Assembly (NCBI GenBank): GCA_001600635.1
Contig: BCKL01000038.1
Location: forward strand, 153,367 to 217,366
Direction of reading: 5' to 3'
DNA: 64,000 bases
Source: Leucosporidium creatinivorum
Taxonomy: Eukaryota; Basidiomycota; Microbotryomycetes; Leucosporidiales; Leucosporidiaceae
Shown here: positions 1 to 11,700 of the stretch, one piece after another
Layout of the letters: each line of letters begins with the position of its first letter
Numbering within the stretch: the first letter of the stretch is position 1
Notes under the pieces: model-generated
Told to the model about the DNA's origin: nothing
Seen by the model: the letters and a program-made list of their open reading frames with translations, nothing else
Database searches by the model: none
Made by a program: the position numbers and the translations under genes

Positions 1-3000
1 TGTCCTTGCTCAGGAGAATCTCGTTCGATCCGAGATCTCCATCGGGTCCACCAGTCTGCACCTTGGTCACCTCCTCCTCCTTGAGGCCGAGAACGCGGTA
101 GATGCCAGTCGAGTAGGAGCGAACCGAGAGGGAGGTCATTCCGAAGCTGTAAAAGAGGTTCGAGTAAGCGATGAGCGAGAGGCAATGCGAGTGAGAAAGC
201 CTACGCGTCGTGAGGGATACCACCGTGGGTAGCAGCGGTCTTGCCGGTGGTGAACGACTTCCACCAGGGAGCGCCACGGTTGCGAGCGTGGGCTGTTGAG
301 CGAGACGAGGGTCAGCTCGAGTGAGCGAGATAATAGCTTAAGAGTAACGCACTAGCAGCCCAGTCCATCATCTCGGCAGTTCCCTCATCGGGTCCGAAGA
401 AGAGCTGTTCGGTGACGAGGGTCAGCTCGCCTCCTCGCAAAACTCGACAACCACTCACGATCTCTTCCTTCTTGTAGAGGTCGACAACCTGCTCCTTGAT
501 TCCGGGCGAGCGTCCAGGGAGGAGAAGGTCGATGATCGAGTCGACGTACTTCTCGAAAACGACACGGGGGACGGCTCCGATGTCGGGAAGGATGACTCCC
601 TTGGATCCTCCCTCGGGGATATCCTTGTTCTTGAGAGCCTGAGTCGAGGCGAGTCCGTAGTTCTCGTCGAAGAGGTTGCGCTGGTTGACTGCGAAGGGGG
701 AGGGAGATCAGCGCCGAGCTTGGAGGTAGCAGAGCGAGGGAGCGTACTAGAGTAAGCCTCGCGGTTACGCGACATGACGATACGGATACCACCACGAGCG
801 ACGTCCTTCATGCGAAGGTGGAAACCACTGCGGAGGCGAGACGGGTCAGATTCGGCGCCGAGCATCGACTTGAGCTCTGAAACTCACCGGAAGCCATCAC
901 CGACAACGAGGAAGAGACCGTAAGCGGGGGTAGGGTACTCGGAAGCGGGAAGGAAGGCGGGGTCGAGGCGGAAGGAGATGGCGACCTTGGTCTGCGAGTG
1001 CGCATGGGGCGAGGTCAGTGACAGCCTGCTACTCGCGAGAACCGCGATCGACGTACAGGAGTGAAGAAGTTGGTCTTGAGGATGGCCTTGTTGAAGGTGA
1101 CGAACGACTCGAGAATCTGAGCGTCGTGCTTGTTGAGGACCGTCTTCTTGATGTGAGCGAGAAGCTCCTCGTTGTTGAGGACGGTGCCGGTCTTCATGCG
1201 AGCGTATGAGAGAGTGGGCCTGTAGCGATGGGGCGGAGCGAGGTCAGCGAAAGCTCGGCAGAAGGAGGTCAGAAGCTCGGCGGCGACTCACATGAGCTGA
1301 TTGGGAGTGTAGACGCTGTAGTAGTGGGTCATGGCGAACGAGATGTAGAGCAGGCGGATCTGTACGGTTCAAAGGATCAGCAGGAATCGCGAGATGTAGC
1401 TAACTGCAAGCCGTACGATCTCAGGGTAGCTCTGAAGGGTCTCGAGAATCGAAGCACGAGTGAAGGTCTCCTGACGGAAGCGGGCACGAATGTCGGACAG
1501 CACGGCAGCCTGGGCAGTGTCCGACTCGTCAAGAATGTCCTTGAGCGCCGAGTAGGCGGGACCGAGGCGGTTGAGGAAGTGCTGGGCGAAGATCCATCCC
1601 GAGTAGGCGTAGGCGGCCTCCTGGACGGCGAGCTTCGAGGTTGCGTCGAAGAGGGGGTTGTTTGGGAGGACATCTGTAGTGAGAGAAGATCAGCGCCTGT
1701 TTTTCGAGCCCCAAATCGCAAGACGAACAGATGAGGGAGGCCTCCTTGATGATCTGAAGGATGCTGGCCTCGACAGGAGGGCCCGAAAGGGGACTCAGGT
1801 AGAGCGAGATGATGGTGATACCGTTCTTGAACGACTCTGTGTGCGCAAAACCGATCAGGGTCAGCTTCCTGGTCGTCGAAAGCTTGGGCGTCTTCGCCGA
1901 GAGCGAGAAATGAAGCACTCACCGACATATTTGCGAGTCGAGTAGAAGTTGTACGAGTGGTACAGGTCTGAAAGAGCCGAGAAGAAGGATTTGGTTCCTC
2001 CCTGCTTGTAGGCAATGACGAGCCTGCGCTCGCGCGACTGCTCGACCTCGTAAGCGGCGACGACGGGTCCCATCCTGCGCGAACAAGTCAGCATTAGGTT
2101 CGTCTCTCGCCCCCTACACATCAACTCACCTCTTGAGAGCCTCGTCCATGACCGACTGGTAGATCTCGAGGGTGTTGGAGGTGGCCTTCTCCAAGAAGGT
2201 CTTGTCCGAGACGGTGCGAATGTCGACGGGCTTGGTCAAGTCGGTTCCAGCAGTGATGGGAGGGTAGGTGCACTTGGAGACAAAGTAGCAACGAAGCTGC
2301 TGGGCGACCGCGGCGTTGCTCGAGACGTTGCCCGAGGCGCGGTACGATTCCAGACGCCAGGCCGACTCAGGAGTGGAGGGGTCGAGGTACTTGGAGTCGA
2401 TGCGCTGCTCGTATTGAGGTCCATCGACGAGAGAGACTCCGGGAGGCGAAGTGTAGATGAAGACGGCCGAGTTCTTCAGTGCAGAAAGAGGAAAAACGAC
2501 GTCAGCTGACGGCCTTCGCACGAGGGCGCTGTCGTGGTCGCTCACCTCGGTCTCCTTCTCGAGCTTGATCTCGAGGTAGTCCTGGTGGGCAGCATGGGCT
2601 TGTACCTTGGCACCGTAGAGCGACTGTGAAGGCGAGAGGATGAGCAAATGGAGCCGGAACGTGGCGTGAGCGAGAGAACCGAGCTGGCGACGAACCTCGA
2701 TGTGGTCAGCGCAAGTCTCTGGGGACTCTACAGCAAAGTAGCCGTCGTCGATGCCGAGCGAGGTGTAGAACCAGTCGACCTCGGAGCTGACGAGAGGCTC
2801 GGGGATGAAGCCGTTGGCAGAGACAATCTCGACGACCTTGGCGAGGTGAGCGTCCTTGCCAGCGAACTTGACCTGTAGCCCAGCGAGTTAGCTGTAGCTC
2901 GTTCGGCTGTAGCTGATAGGGAAGACCTACACGCTCGTATCCGACTTCATCGCGCGAGATGCGACCCGAGTTGGCGGGAGAAGGGGTGCGAGGGATGTCG

Positions 3001-3041
3001 AGCTGAGCGGCGAGATGGTTAAGAGGGCTGAGGGAGACCAT
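1..3041 (-). CDS. GDH2: NAD-specific glutamate dehydrogenase (large type), 3' end cut by window edge
   Basis: This gene deaminates glutamate to 2-oxoglutarate and ammonium with NAD+, the catabolic route for glutamate in fungi. It starts at the ATG at 3041 (MVSLSPLNHLAAQLD) and runs left through many short introns to base 1. Family hallmarks seen on the minus strand, in order, are SLYGAKVQAH near 2620, YKQGGTKSFFSALSDLYHS near 1985, RMKDVARGGIRIV near 790, EGGSKGVILPDIGAVPR near 590, FGPDEGTAEMMDWA near 390 and TGGPDGDLGSNEILLS near 30. The large fungal enzymes have roughly 1,000-1,100 residues, so the dehydrogenase C-terminus lies outside the window. The order of motifs and the absence of internal breaks suggest an intact gene. 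Exon borders were set by eye. The family call is very secure. Confidence 0.95.
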
Positions 3042-4125
3042 GATGCTCTAATGTATTGGGGGTGAGCGGGAAAGGGTTTATAGGTAAGAATCCAGTGTAA
3101 TGGATCGGAAAGATGTGAATGGCAGGAGAACAAGAGAGCGAGAGGGCGGGAGCTGAGGGAGATTTCTCCAGACTTGGGCGCGCAGACGCACCTGACCACC
3201 ACCCAGCCTGTGAGCGACGACTCGAGTCTGCGCCTCGATCGCGCCCGCCGGTCCGCTGCTCTGCAGCACATGCAGTGTACCACATTTCGGTTCACCAGCA
3301 GCATGGCCTTTTCACTACCATTTCGCCCTTGCTTGCACTCGTTGTAAGCGGTTAGAATGCTGCAGTACAGCCCTCTTCTGCTCGCAATCTCGACGCCGAC
3401 CGGAAAACAGCGGGGTCGAGCTCGGAGAGTTTCCCCTGACCTCCTCCGACAGATCTTGCCAGCTCCACAGCCTACAGCTGCAGTTGTAGCCCGTGCAGAG
3501 ACCTGGAGAACGAATCCTACTATCCTACAGCTGAACCGAGCCTCGTTACTAGCGCCGAGCTTTGCCGGGTGAGCCATTGCCAGCGAAAAGTTGCGCCGAG
3601 CCTGCTCGTGACCTTGGGCGCTCGAGCACGTCAAGAGAAAAAATCTGGCGCGTCAGGTGAGAAGTGGTCAAGGCGTCTTTTGCACATGAGCGCCCCTCAG
3701 TACTCAGTCACTTGATGGAGCATAAAGTCCTCCTTGTCCTTGGAAGGGCTTGTCGGTCACGCCGAGCTAGCAAAAGTCCCTGCAGCAGGGCAGGGAGTGG
3801 ACGTTGCAGGCGCTGTACGAGTGTACAGGGGAGAGCGAGTCGGTGCAGAGGTACAAGAGGGAACGAGTCGACCGAGTCGCTCCAACTTGCGCCGGTGGGA
3901 GCAATCACCGAACCTCGCTCTGGGGCTGGTGCGGAGGTTGGGGAAGGAGGCCGATAGCTTCAGGTCGACCGAGGTGGTGGAGCCCAGTGAAAGCTGTAGG
4001 CGTCGGTCAAGAGCTACCCTTCAGCATTAGCGAAAGCTCGCGTGCTTGTCTCGGTCCGAATGGCTCGTCGGTCGACATTCACATCGTCGATTCCATTTTG
4101 TACTTCCGAATGAGGATCAATAGAT
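3042..4125. other. Intergenic region upstream of GDH2, no gene seen
   Basis: This 1.08 kb lies between the GDH2 start and the 3' end of the RidA-family gene; both are on the minus strand. It should hold the GDH2 promoter and the RidA terminator. Open frames here are short, overlap one another on both strands and show no recognisable domain. Short CTGTAG/CTACAG words are frequent (for example 3465-3530). Confidence 0.6.
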
Positions 4126-5240
4126 CTACTTGGGGAGGGTAGCGATGGCCTCAATCTCGACGAGAACGCCGAGGGGGAGCTTGGCGACCTGTGTCAATCC
4201 AGAGCGAGGTCAGCGAACGAGTTAGGCATCGCCGAGAACGGAGAGGAGCGGCTTACCTCGACGCAGGAGCGAGCGGGCTTGTGCTCGTTGAAGTAGGTCG
4301 AGTAGACGGCGTTGATCTGTATCGGATGGGAAGCAGGTAAGTGGGAGTGTGAGAATGGGCAGGGCACGAGGGAGACCGACCTTGGCGAAGTCGTCCTGCG
4401 AGCGAGATAGAGCGAGAGGATCAGCTGTAGCTCGGCGCGCAGGGGTACATCTGGAACGTACCATGCTCTGGATGACTGTAGACGAGATCAACGGTCAATG
4501 CAAGCCCTCGGCAAAGCGGAGGAAGTCGAGACGGCAGCTCACAGACGGTGGTCTTGACGACGTTGTTGAGGGTAGTTCCTGACGCCTCGATAACGGCCGA
4601 CAGGTTCTTGAGGACTTGCTCCTGTATGCCATCCCAGTAGTCATCAGCCTCCGCCCCTCCCAAGCTGGTCTATCCGGCTGCCTCCGTGCTATCTCCTTCG
4701 GCGGCCGTCCTGAGCACTCCCAGCTGTCCTACAGCCACCCCACCTGCTCGAGCTACTCCGCCAGCAACCCTCCCCTGCTCCCCTGCTCCCCTGCTGCCCT
4801 CCGACTCACGGTTTGAGCAGTAACATCTCCCTCCACGACCTTCATCGTCTCTGGCACTAAGGGGATGCACCCAGAGAGGAACTGTAGCAGTACAAGTCAG
4901 CTCTACTCCAGCGTAATCCATGCAGCCAACGCACGACGAGCGAGTCGGTCTTGATCGCCTGGCTGTTTCAACGCGTCTCGTCAGCTCTCTCGCTGCACAA
5001 GATCAGCGAGGAGAGAGGAAGAACATACACATAAGGTCCGACAGCGGAAGGAGCGTTCTGAGTAGCGACGACGGAGAGGGACATGGTGAGATTGGGCTTG
5101 AGGTGGAGGAGGGAGGCAGAAGAGGGAGCTGCTCGAGCGGCGCGGATGGGGAGGGGGAGGAGAGAGGTGCGCTGTATTGGATTAGATTAGCGGGAAGTCG
5201 AGGTTGTACTGCTCTGAGAACAGCTCACTAGTCGGAACAT
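4126..5240 (-). CDS. RidA/YjgF/UK114-family reactive imine deaminase
   Basis: RidA proteins hydrolyse reactive 2-aminoacrylate-type enamines/imines made by PLP enzymes, protecting them and branched-chain amino-acid synthesis. Joined exons read APSAVGPYVQAIKTDSLVFL, then SGCIPLVPETMKVVEGDV, an exon with QEQVLKNLSAVIEASGTTL, and the end ARSCVEVAKLPLGVLVEIEA followed by IATLPK. That is the full RidA fold of about 120 residues. A conventional start is the ATG at 5084. An upstream exon (ATG at 5240, 12 coding bases, intron 5172-5228 with GCTAAT branch and TACAG end) joins in frame and adds 33 residues beginning MFRLRTSLLPLPIRAARA. That stretch is rich in Arg and hydrophobic residues and free of acidic residues, like a mitochondrial presequence. 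I therefore report the longer form. S. cerevisiae uses two genes (MMF1 mitochondrial, HMF1 cytosolic); here one gene may serve both sites. Family call secure, leader inferred. Confidence 0.9.
5172..5228 (-). other. Intron separating a possible mitochondrial leader exon in the RidA gene
   Basis: The donor is GTGAGC at 5228, there is a GCTAAT branch-like element, and the acceptor is TACAG ending at 5172. Removing these 57 nt joins ATG-TTC-CGA-CTA to a frame that is open through to the second ATG at 5084, with exactly 29 codons between. Confidence 0.7.
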
Positions 5241-5377
5241 GCGTAGTAGGAGGAGGAGAAGCGGGAAAAGGCAAGTTCGGCGCAAGAGCGGCCCTTCGCA
5301 GCTGACCTTCGGGGGAGCTTAAGGCAACTCTTATTACATCCCGTTCCTACATCCCAGCCATCTCAAGCACTCAACCA

Positions 5378-6813
5378 CTACTCCTCATCCTCAAAAGCCT
5401 CCCCCAACACCCTCACAAACTCCTCATAAGCCGTCCTCGCCAACTGACTCTCAGGCTGGAAAGACGAGAAAGCGTGGAAAGCCCTAGGCCAGACGTGTAG
5501 CTCTACTTGCACGCCTGCTTCCTTCAGTTTGGCGGCGTAAAGAGGTCCGTGGTCCGCGAGCGAGTCGAGGGCGGAGGAGGAGATGTCTGCGAGGTGAGAG
5601 GGTCAGCTCGGCGCCGAGAGGAGAGGAGGGAAGGAGAACGAAGAGTCATGTACAGTGGGGTGGCATGCCGGTGAAGTCGGAGGAAGAGGTAGAGCGGAGT
5701 GGTGCAGCTTCCACAGGAGCGTCCTTGCCGCCAAAGACCCATTCTGTGCGCGCAAACGATCAGCGAGCGCGTTCGGCGCTGGGTTCGAGCCAGCTTACTG
5801 CTCGCTTGCTGACAGTTGGCGCGGGTCCAGAGCTGTAGGCAAGACTAGTCAGCTTCCATAAGAACAGCTTCAGTGGAAGCAAAGACTACTCACAAAGTAC
5901 TTCTCATCCGGATGCTCCTCCCTCGAGCTTGGGTGAACATCGACTCGGTCGTCGGCGAGCATGCTGTCCCTCCCCTTGACATCAGCTCGCATCTTCTGCT
6001 AAAGAGCAAAGAGGACTCACGAATCACAAACGACAATCCTAGGCTGTACCTCTTCTCCTCTTACCCGCCCAGCCAAAGCAGTAGCCAACGCCGCTCCCGC
6101 CGAACTACCATAGATCGCCAACCTCTCCGTGTTCACGCCGAGCTTTTCCACTCCTGCATCAGACGTGATGTACCTCCAAGCACGCTCCGCATCGTCAAAG
6201 GCGGCGGGGTAGGGGTTCTCCGGCGCGAGACTGGCGGGTGGATGGTAGGGAGGGTCAGCGCCGAGCGGCTGGCAGGAAGAGGGAGGAGGAAGACACACCG
6301 GTAGTCCACTGAGATAGATTGGTAGCCCTGTTCCGCGAAGAAGGAGAGGAGGGGAAGGTCCATCCTGTGCTCCCCCGAAGACTTGAGCTCCAAATCGACT
6401 TGGCCGCCGAGCCCTCTCTCGCCTCGACTCGACTCACTCAGGCGCGCCAATCATGAACCCACCACCATGAAACACCACTACCGTTCCCTTCCCCTTCCCC
6501 TTCCCCATCGCCCCGGGCGCCGCCGCAGGGCCAACAAGTAGCAACCTCATCTCCCCTCTCCCTGCCCCTCCCTCACCCTCGGGGACGACTTGATTCCTCA
6601 CCTCGACTCTCTCCGGATGAGGCATAGGAGGAGAAGGTAGGGAAGCCATCATAGGCCTCACCAACTCGGCGGGGGGGATGCTGAAGTCCAAACCGCCGGG
6701 GGGCCAGTGGGACGCGAAGGGGCGGAACTGCGAGAGGGGGAGGGGGGTTAGTGAGGCCGAGGGAGGGAGAGAGAGGGGGATGGTACTTCGGGGCGGAGGA
6801 GAGGGAAGGACAT
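5378..6813 (-). CDS. Alpha/beta hydrolase, HSL / fold-3 family
   Basis: A serine esterase/lipase-like hydrolase with the hormone-sensitive-lipase signature. The oxyanion-hole motif HGGG sits in TVVVFHGGGFMIGAPE (near 6450), LAPENPYPAAFDDAERA follows (near 6220), and the nucleophile elbow is YGSSAGAALATALAGR (near 6090, Ser in GSSAG). The C-terminal block VWPRAFHAFSSF (near 5480) supplies the catalytic His. I chose the ATG at 6813: it opens a 27-base exon (MSFPLLRPE), and a 59-nt intron (6728-6786, CACTAACC branch, CGCAG end) joins it in frame to FRPFASHWPPGGLDFS. A longer frame upstream has no ATG. Several further introns follow. The stop is at 5378-5380. No signal peptide is evident. The substrate cannot be told; fungal relatives include esterases and acetyl-hydrolases. 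Confidence 0.87.
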
Positions 6814-7138
6814 TGCTGAATTTGAGGGGAGAGGATGTGGGAGGAGAGAGAGAGAGAGCGGGCAGCGGGAGAGGGGGGAGGAGGGAAGCCCCACTTGCTC
6901 GCTCGGTAGCGGGAAGCGAGAGCAACCCCCGCCGCTTGATGCTTGCCGAGGTGTATAGGCTACTGTAGAGTACGTACGTTCTTAGGTGTAGCTGAGAGAG
7001 GGATAGCACCGAAGAGCGTTGAGCTTTTACTGCCCAGTCCCGCGCGCCGAACCAACTCGGAGCTGCCTCCTTTCCATCTCGGCGCTCCTTGTCGCGCTCG
7101 CCCTACCCCTCTTTATGTGGAACGAAGTCACATATGAT
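6814..7138. other. Spacer between two minus-strand genes
   Basis: These 325 nt lie between the stop of the membrane-protein gene at 7139 and the hydrolase start at 6813. The part next to the hydrolase start is rich in pyrimidines on the minus strand, as often seen upstream of fungal starts. I see no gene or RNA. Confidence 0.5.
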
Positions 7139-8552
7139 TCAACAACAAAGAAACGACTTATCTACCGCACCGAAAATCCTCATGGCCTCCTGCTCATCGT
7201 CCCTGCCCAATCTCGTCAAACTCCTCCTCAACCGCCTCGAATCCTCAACCTCCCCGCGAGGCCTTCCAAGCTCCTCTGGCCGGAGGGAGGGAAGGGTGGG
7301 AATAGTGGGTGGTCTTTGGGTATGCGAAGAAGAGGCCAGAGTGAGCGTAACAAGGGTTGAAAGATGGGACGATGGGCGAGCGGCGAGATCAAGAGATCGG
7401 TCGGTACGGTGAAGGGGTAGGGTGGATGAAGAAGCAACGGGTCAGCGCCGAGCTCCTTACTTCTCCTCCTCTCTCACATCAGCCCGCCAACAAATCTGCG
7501 CAGCGCCCTCTTCAAAACCGAGGATTCGAAGGTTCAAAGCAAGCCTGAGACGAGCCGCGAACTCACCCTCCAACTCTTTCCCCTCCAGTACCTCGACCCT
7601 CTCAACTTGAACCCACCTCCTCCCCTCAGCCTTCTTCCACAGGATCATCTCCAACCCACTCTCCTCCTCTTCTCCGTAGACCTCGGCGAGCGGTCCCGGT
7701 CCTTCTCGGACCAACTCGCTCCCCTCTGCTCCTACTCCTACTCCTACACCCCGATTGCTCCGACTGAAAACCATCATCATCCCTCCAACGGCCATCATCC
7801 CCGTCGCCACCGGCAGCACACCCACTCCCATCCCCCCTAGTACCCAGCCCGCGGCCGAAGCAGAAGCCAGCGCTTCCGCCGTCGCTGATGATGCAGCCCA
7901 ATAGGCGCCGTATAGGGTTGCTAGGGAGGGGAGACGGTGGATTGTCGTTTGTGCGTGGGTGGAGAGAGTGGACCGAGAGCAGGGGGAGGGGGAGGGGGAC
8001 AGAGGGCCACGGGAGAGGATCGAGGAGGCTTCAGAGGAGGTTATTAGGTCTGTCTGTAGTGTGGTTCAGGTTCGGATGTGGAAGATGCGGAGAGAGTGGG
8101 GAGAATGGGAGAAAAGCGAGGGAAGAGGTCAGCGACAGGTTCGGCGGCGCGCCGACGCGAGCGGACAGCGACGGACGAGGAAGAGAGTAGCCAACAGGGT
8201 GTGCGTCTCGGTTGGAGTAGTAATGTGAAAGTAGTAGAACCCATCTGCTAATCCCACGTATCTGTAGCGTAGTGTAGCGCACTTGTCAGCTACACAGCTG
8301 TGGCGCCGCGCGCGGACTCTGGAGCTCTAACTAGACTCACCCTTTTACCAGCTGCGACTTGAGGCTATCGTCGGTGATTTTGCCTAGTTCGATGGCCCAA
8401 TCTTTGCGCTCCGGTGGCTGCTCTGTAGCCTTGCCTTTGCCCTTCCTTGATGATGACGCCGAGCTGGAGGAGGAGAGGCGGATGCCGTAACAGGTGTCGT
8501 GGCCTGGTTGTTGAGGGTAGCGGATTGCTTGGATGCGAGGTAATGAGGACAT
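7139..8552 (-). CDS. Unrecognised protein with a glycine-rich membrane segment
   Basis: I do not recognise the family. The joined exons start at ATG 8552 (MSSLPRIQAIRYPQQPGHD), then a Ser-rich and Lys/Arg-rich stretch and DWAIELGKITDDSLKSQLVK. An intron follows, then YVGLADGFYYFHITTPTE, another intron, and SLATLYGAYWAASSATAEAL. A Gly/Met-rich hydrophobic segment of about 35 residues (WVLGGMGVGVLPVATGMMAV onward, near 7810) looks membrane-spanning. After it come acidic and Lys-rich stretches (ILWKKAEGRRWVQVERVEVL) and, past a donor at GTAAGG near 7460, a charged C-terminus ending AVDKSFLCC. The small size, basic Ser-rich N-terminus and single Gly-rich membrane hairpin would suit a mitochondrial inner-membrane protein, but that is only a guess. 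The last intron ends in AAAG rather than CAG, so that join is the weakest. The start faces the kinase gene across a 209-nt divergent promoter. Confidence 0.6.
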
Positions 8553-8761
8553 TTGCTGTAGCAGAGCAGGGATGAGGCGAGAGATGAAAGAGAGGGAGTT
8601 GAAGCGGAGTTTGACGACTTGGCCGTTTCACAGCGAGCAGGTGATGAGAGGCTCTCCCTCCCCCCACTCGCTACCAAGTCACCTCGCTCGCTCGTCTCTC
8701 GGCTCTTCGAATCAGCTACATAACTCAGTCAGCCAAGCTACTCTACGTCTCTGGACGTTCA

Positions 8762-11700
8762 ATGTACGTCTCTTCTCTTCTCTACTCTCTCTCAGTCTTG
8801 GCCGTCTCAGAGCTGACTCGCTCCATCTCTCTCTCTCCCATTCCTGCACCTGATTAGGTCCCTAGCGTGGACCAACCCTCGTATTCCCCTACAGCAACAA
8901 CAACCTACCACTAGTACCTCCCCTACTAAATCCCCCTTCCTCGCCACGGCCAACTCGGCCCCTCCAGGTCACCACCACTCTCGCTCTCGCAAGCCCTTGC
9001 CCTTCCCCCTCCCCGACCCTTACGCCGATGATAGCAACTTTCAACTATACGACCCTAGAGGTCTCAACTTGAAGCGGAGAGAGAGCTCGTCTTACTCCTC
9101 TACAGCCTCAGCCTCAGCCTCAGCGGGCAAAGCGGGTGATGCGGGGGAGCAGCAGAACGTTGTCCTCGTAGAGAGGACTGTTAGCCCCAGGCTCGAGCAG
9201 CAAGGGTTAGTCGAGGAGGGTAGTGTCAGTGATAGGGTACCCAGCTTAAGCCCGCCTAGGAGGGACCTGCAGTTGCCCGAGGGGAGCTTGACCAAACAGG
9301 TGCGCTTTCTTCCCTCTCGAGAGCTACCGATGCGGGGCTCGCTCATCTCTTGCTGGGGTACAAGAGCTAATCTTGCCGCTTCTCACTACACAGGATTCTA
9401 CCTCGTCCACCTCTACCGTCACCAACGACCACCCTTCCTCGCCCATCAACGTCGATCCCTCCTCCGCCTCGTCGTCCGCCGCTCCTCCTACTTCCACACC
9501 GGCTCCAACTCGCGCACGAGGAGCCATGGCTTCTCTCAACCGCCTTCGCATCGGCTCCTTCCAATCCCCTCCCCCAGCGCCCAGCAGCACCACCGAGCCC
9601 GAACCTCCAGCCGCCGAGCCCTCCTCCTCCTTCAGCCACTCCCGCACCACGACCACCACCTCCACCTCGAGCACTACCGCCCGCTCCCGTTCCTCCTCCA
9701 CCGCCTCGGCCACCTCGACCCAACTCTCCCCCGCCGCCTCCTTCCTCTCCTCGTTCGGCCCCCGCTCACGAGACGTCTCCCTCTCCTCTTCTTCCGGTCG
9801 CTTCGCCGCCCTCGTAGATGGCGATGAAGAAGGATTCCACATCGCCGGCTATGTGCTCGGGAAGGAGCTCGGTCGAGGAGGGTTTGGGGTCGTTCGGGAG
9901 GCTACGAGAGTTGGAGGAGGGAGGGAAGGAGAGAAGGTCGCGTGCAAGGTGGTTAAGCATCGGCAGACTGCGGGGGTGGAACAAGCTGTGATGCCGGTTA
10001 GTTTGGTGGGAGAGGCGTTGAAGAGGAGTGCGAGTGGGTATCAGAGGGGCAGTAGGGTCGGCGGTGGGGTCGGGAATAGGGATCGGAGGATGAGTTTGGT
10101 GATTGGTGGGGAGCAGAGGGATAAGGAGAGGTGGAGGAGTACTAGTAGTCCGATGGCGCCTGCTTTCGCTAGGATGGAGGACCAGCAGCAACAGGCGAGG
10201 GGAGAGTCGACGCCGGCTCCTTCTTCCTCGAGACCTACCACCACCACCGACGAGCAGTCGGCCCTCCTCTCCTCCTCCATCGCCTCGGCACTCGAACCCT
10301 CCCCTCTCATCGCCGACGCGCCCACGACCAACTCGGACGAGGAACCCCCCTCCCTCATCCAAGCGCTCCTCTCCCGAGAAATCCACCTCTGGCGCCAACT
10401 CTCCCCGCACCCCCACATCGTCCAACTCATCTCCACCGCCTCGACCTCCGACTTTACCTACATCTTTATGCCCCTTTGCGAGGGAGGGAATTTGCTCGAT
10501 TTCCTCAATGGTGGGGGCGTTAATCGGAAGAAGAGGGAGGAGAGGGAGAGGAAGGAGAGGGAGAAGAGGAGGAGAGGGGGCAGTGTTGGGATTGCGGGGA
10601 CGATGGCGATGAGCAGCTCGATGATGGGGGAGGACGAGTGCGCCGTCACCGATTCGGACGACTCGACCTCGTCGGCTCAGAGGAAAGGGCTGCCCCTCCC
10701 CCTCGCTCGAACCATCTTTGGCCAACTCGTCGAAGGACTGCATTACCTCCACACCGAGGCAGGCGTCACTCATCGGGATGTCAAGCTCGATAATATCCTG
10801 TGCGACGAGTATGATGCGGCCGAGAGCGAGGGGGGAGGGACTTGGAAGATTGCGGATTTCGGGTTGGCCGAATCGGCCAGTCTTGGGGCGGGGAGGGTGG
10901 AGGAGGTGGCCAAGGGTGCGGTGGCGAGGGAGAGGGAAGCGTCGACGAGTCGGCCGTCTTCGAGGGCGCCGAGCCCTACGCCGCCCTCTTCCAAGCCTAA
11001 ACGACCTCGCATGATGACGCCCCATGGCTCGGCTTCCACGACCTCAAGCACAGGACACATTACACCCGGCCTGCCTCTCGCCTCCCTCTCGCGCGCCAAC
11101 TCGCTCTCCCGCCCCGACTCGTGCACCTCCCATTCCTCCAACCTCCCCCTCTTCGACACGATCGACCATCATCTCCATCCCGCCGGTTCTCTCCCTTACT
11201 CTACTCCCGAGCAGATGAGGTCCCCCGTCCCCATCCTCGAACCGAGTGGGGATATCTGGGCGGCGGGGTGCGTGCTCTATGCCTTAGTGCAGGGGACGCT
11301 GCCGTTCATGGACGAGTTTGAACCAAGGTTGAGGAGTAAGGTCATGAAGGGGGTTTGGGAGGTGCCGAGTAACCTTCTCCCCGGAGGAGGAGGGGGAGGG
11401 GGAGGGGAAGAGGAGCAGCGCTGCCTCGAAGTCCTTCGCGGCTGTCTGGAGGTCGACCCTCAGAGACGATGGACCATCAAACAGATTCGGGATTCCACCT
11501 GGCTTCGACCGCCTCCTCCCCCTCCCTCACCCTTCACCCGCGGTCGCCCACTCTCCCGTGGCCCCCCCTTCTCGAGAAACCCTTCCTCCTCCCGCTCCCG
11601 CCAGCCTTCCTCCGCTTCTCGCTCGGGGTCGGAGGGAGGACTCGGCCTCGCTCCCCTCCATCATCCTCACCCTCATCCACCGACGACGGCATCGAACCCC

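Noticed and set aside
2927-3634. A 235-residue open frame on minus over the GDH2 start
   Set aside because: Runs in a different frame from GDH2 through its leader, has no domain, and its Cys/Arg-rich composition looks like non-coding DNA.
5765-5800. GGTTCGAGCC, a tRNA B-box-like string
   Set aside because: It lies in an intron of the hydrolase gene and has no A box, acceptor stem or T-stem pairing around it.
9766-11025. A 419-residue open frame on minus across the kinase
   Set aside because: Overlaps the conserved kinase motifs on plus and reads as Arg/Pro/His-rich low complexity; a shadow of codon bias.
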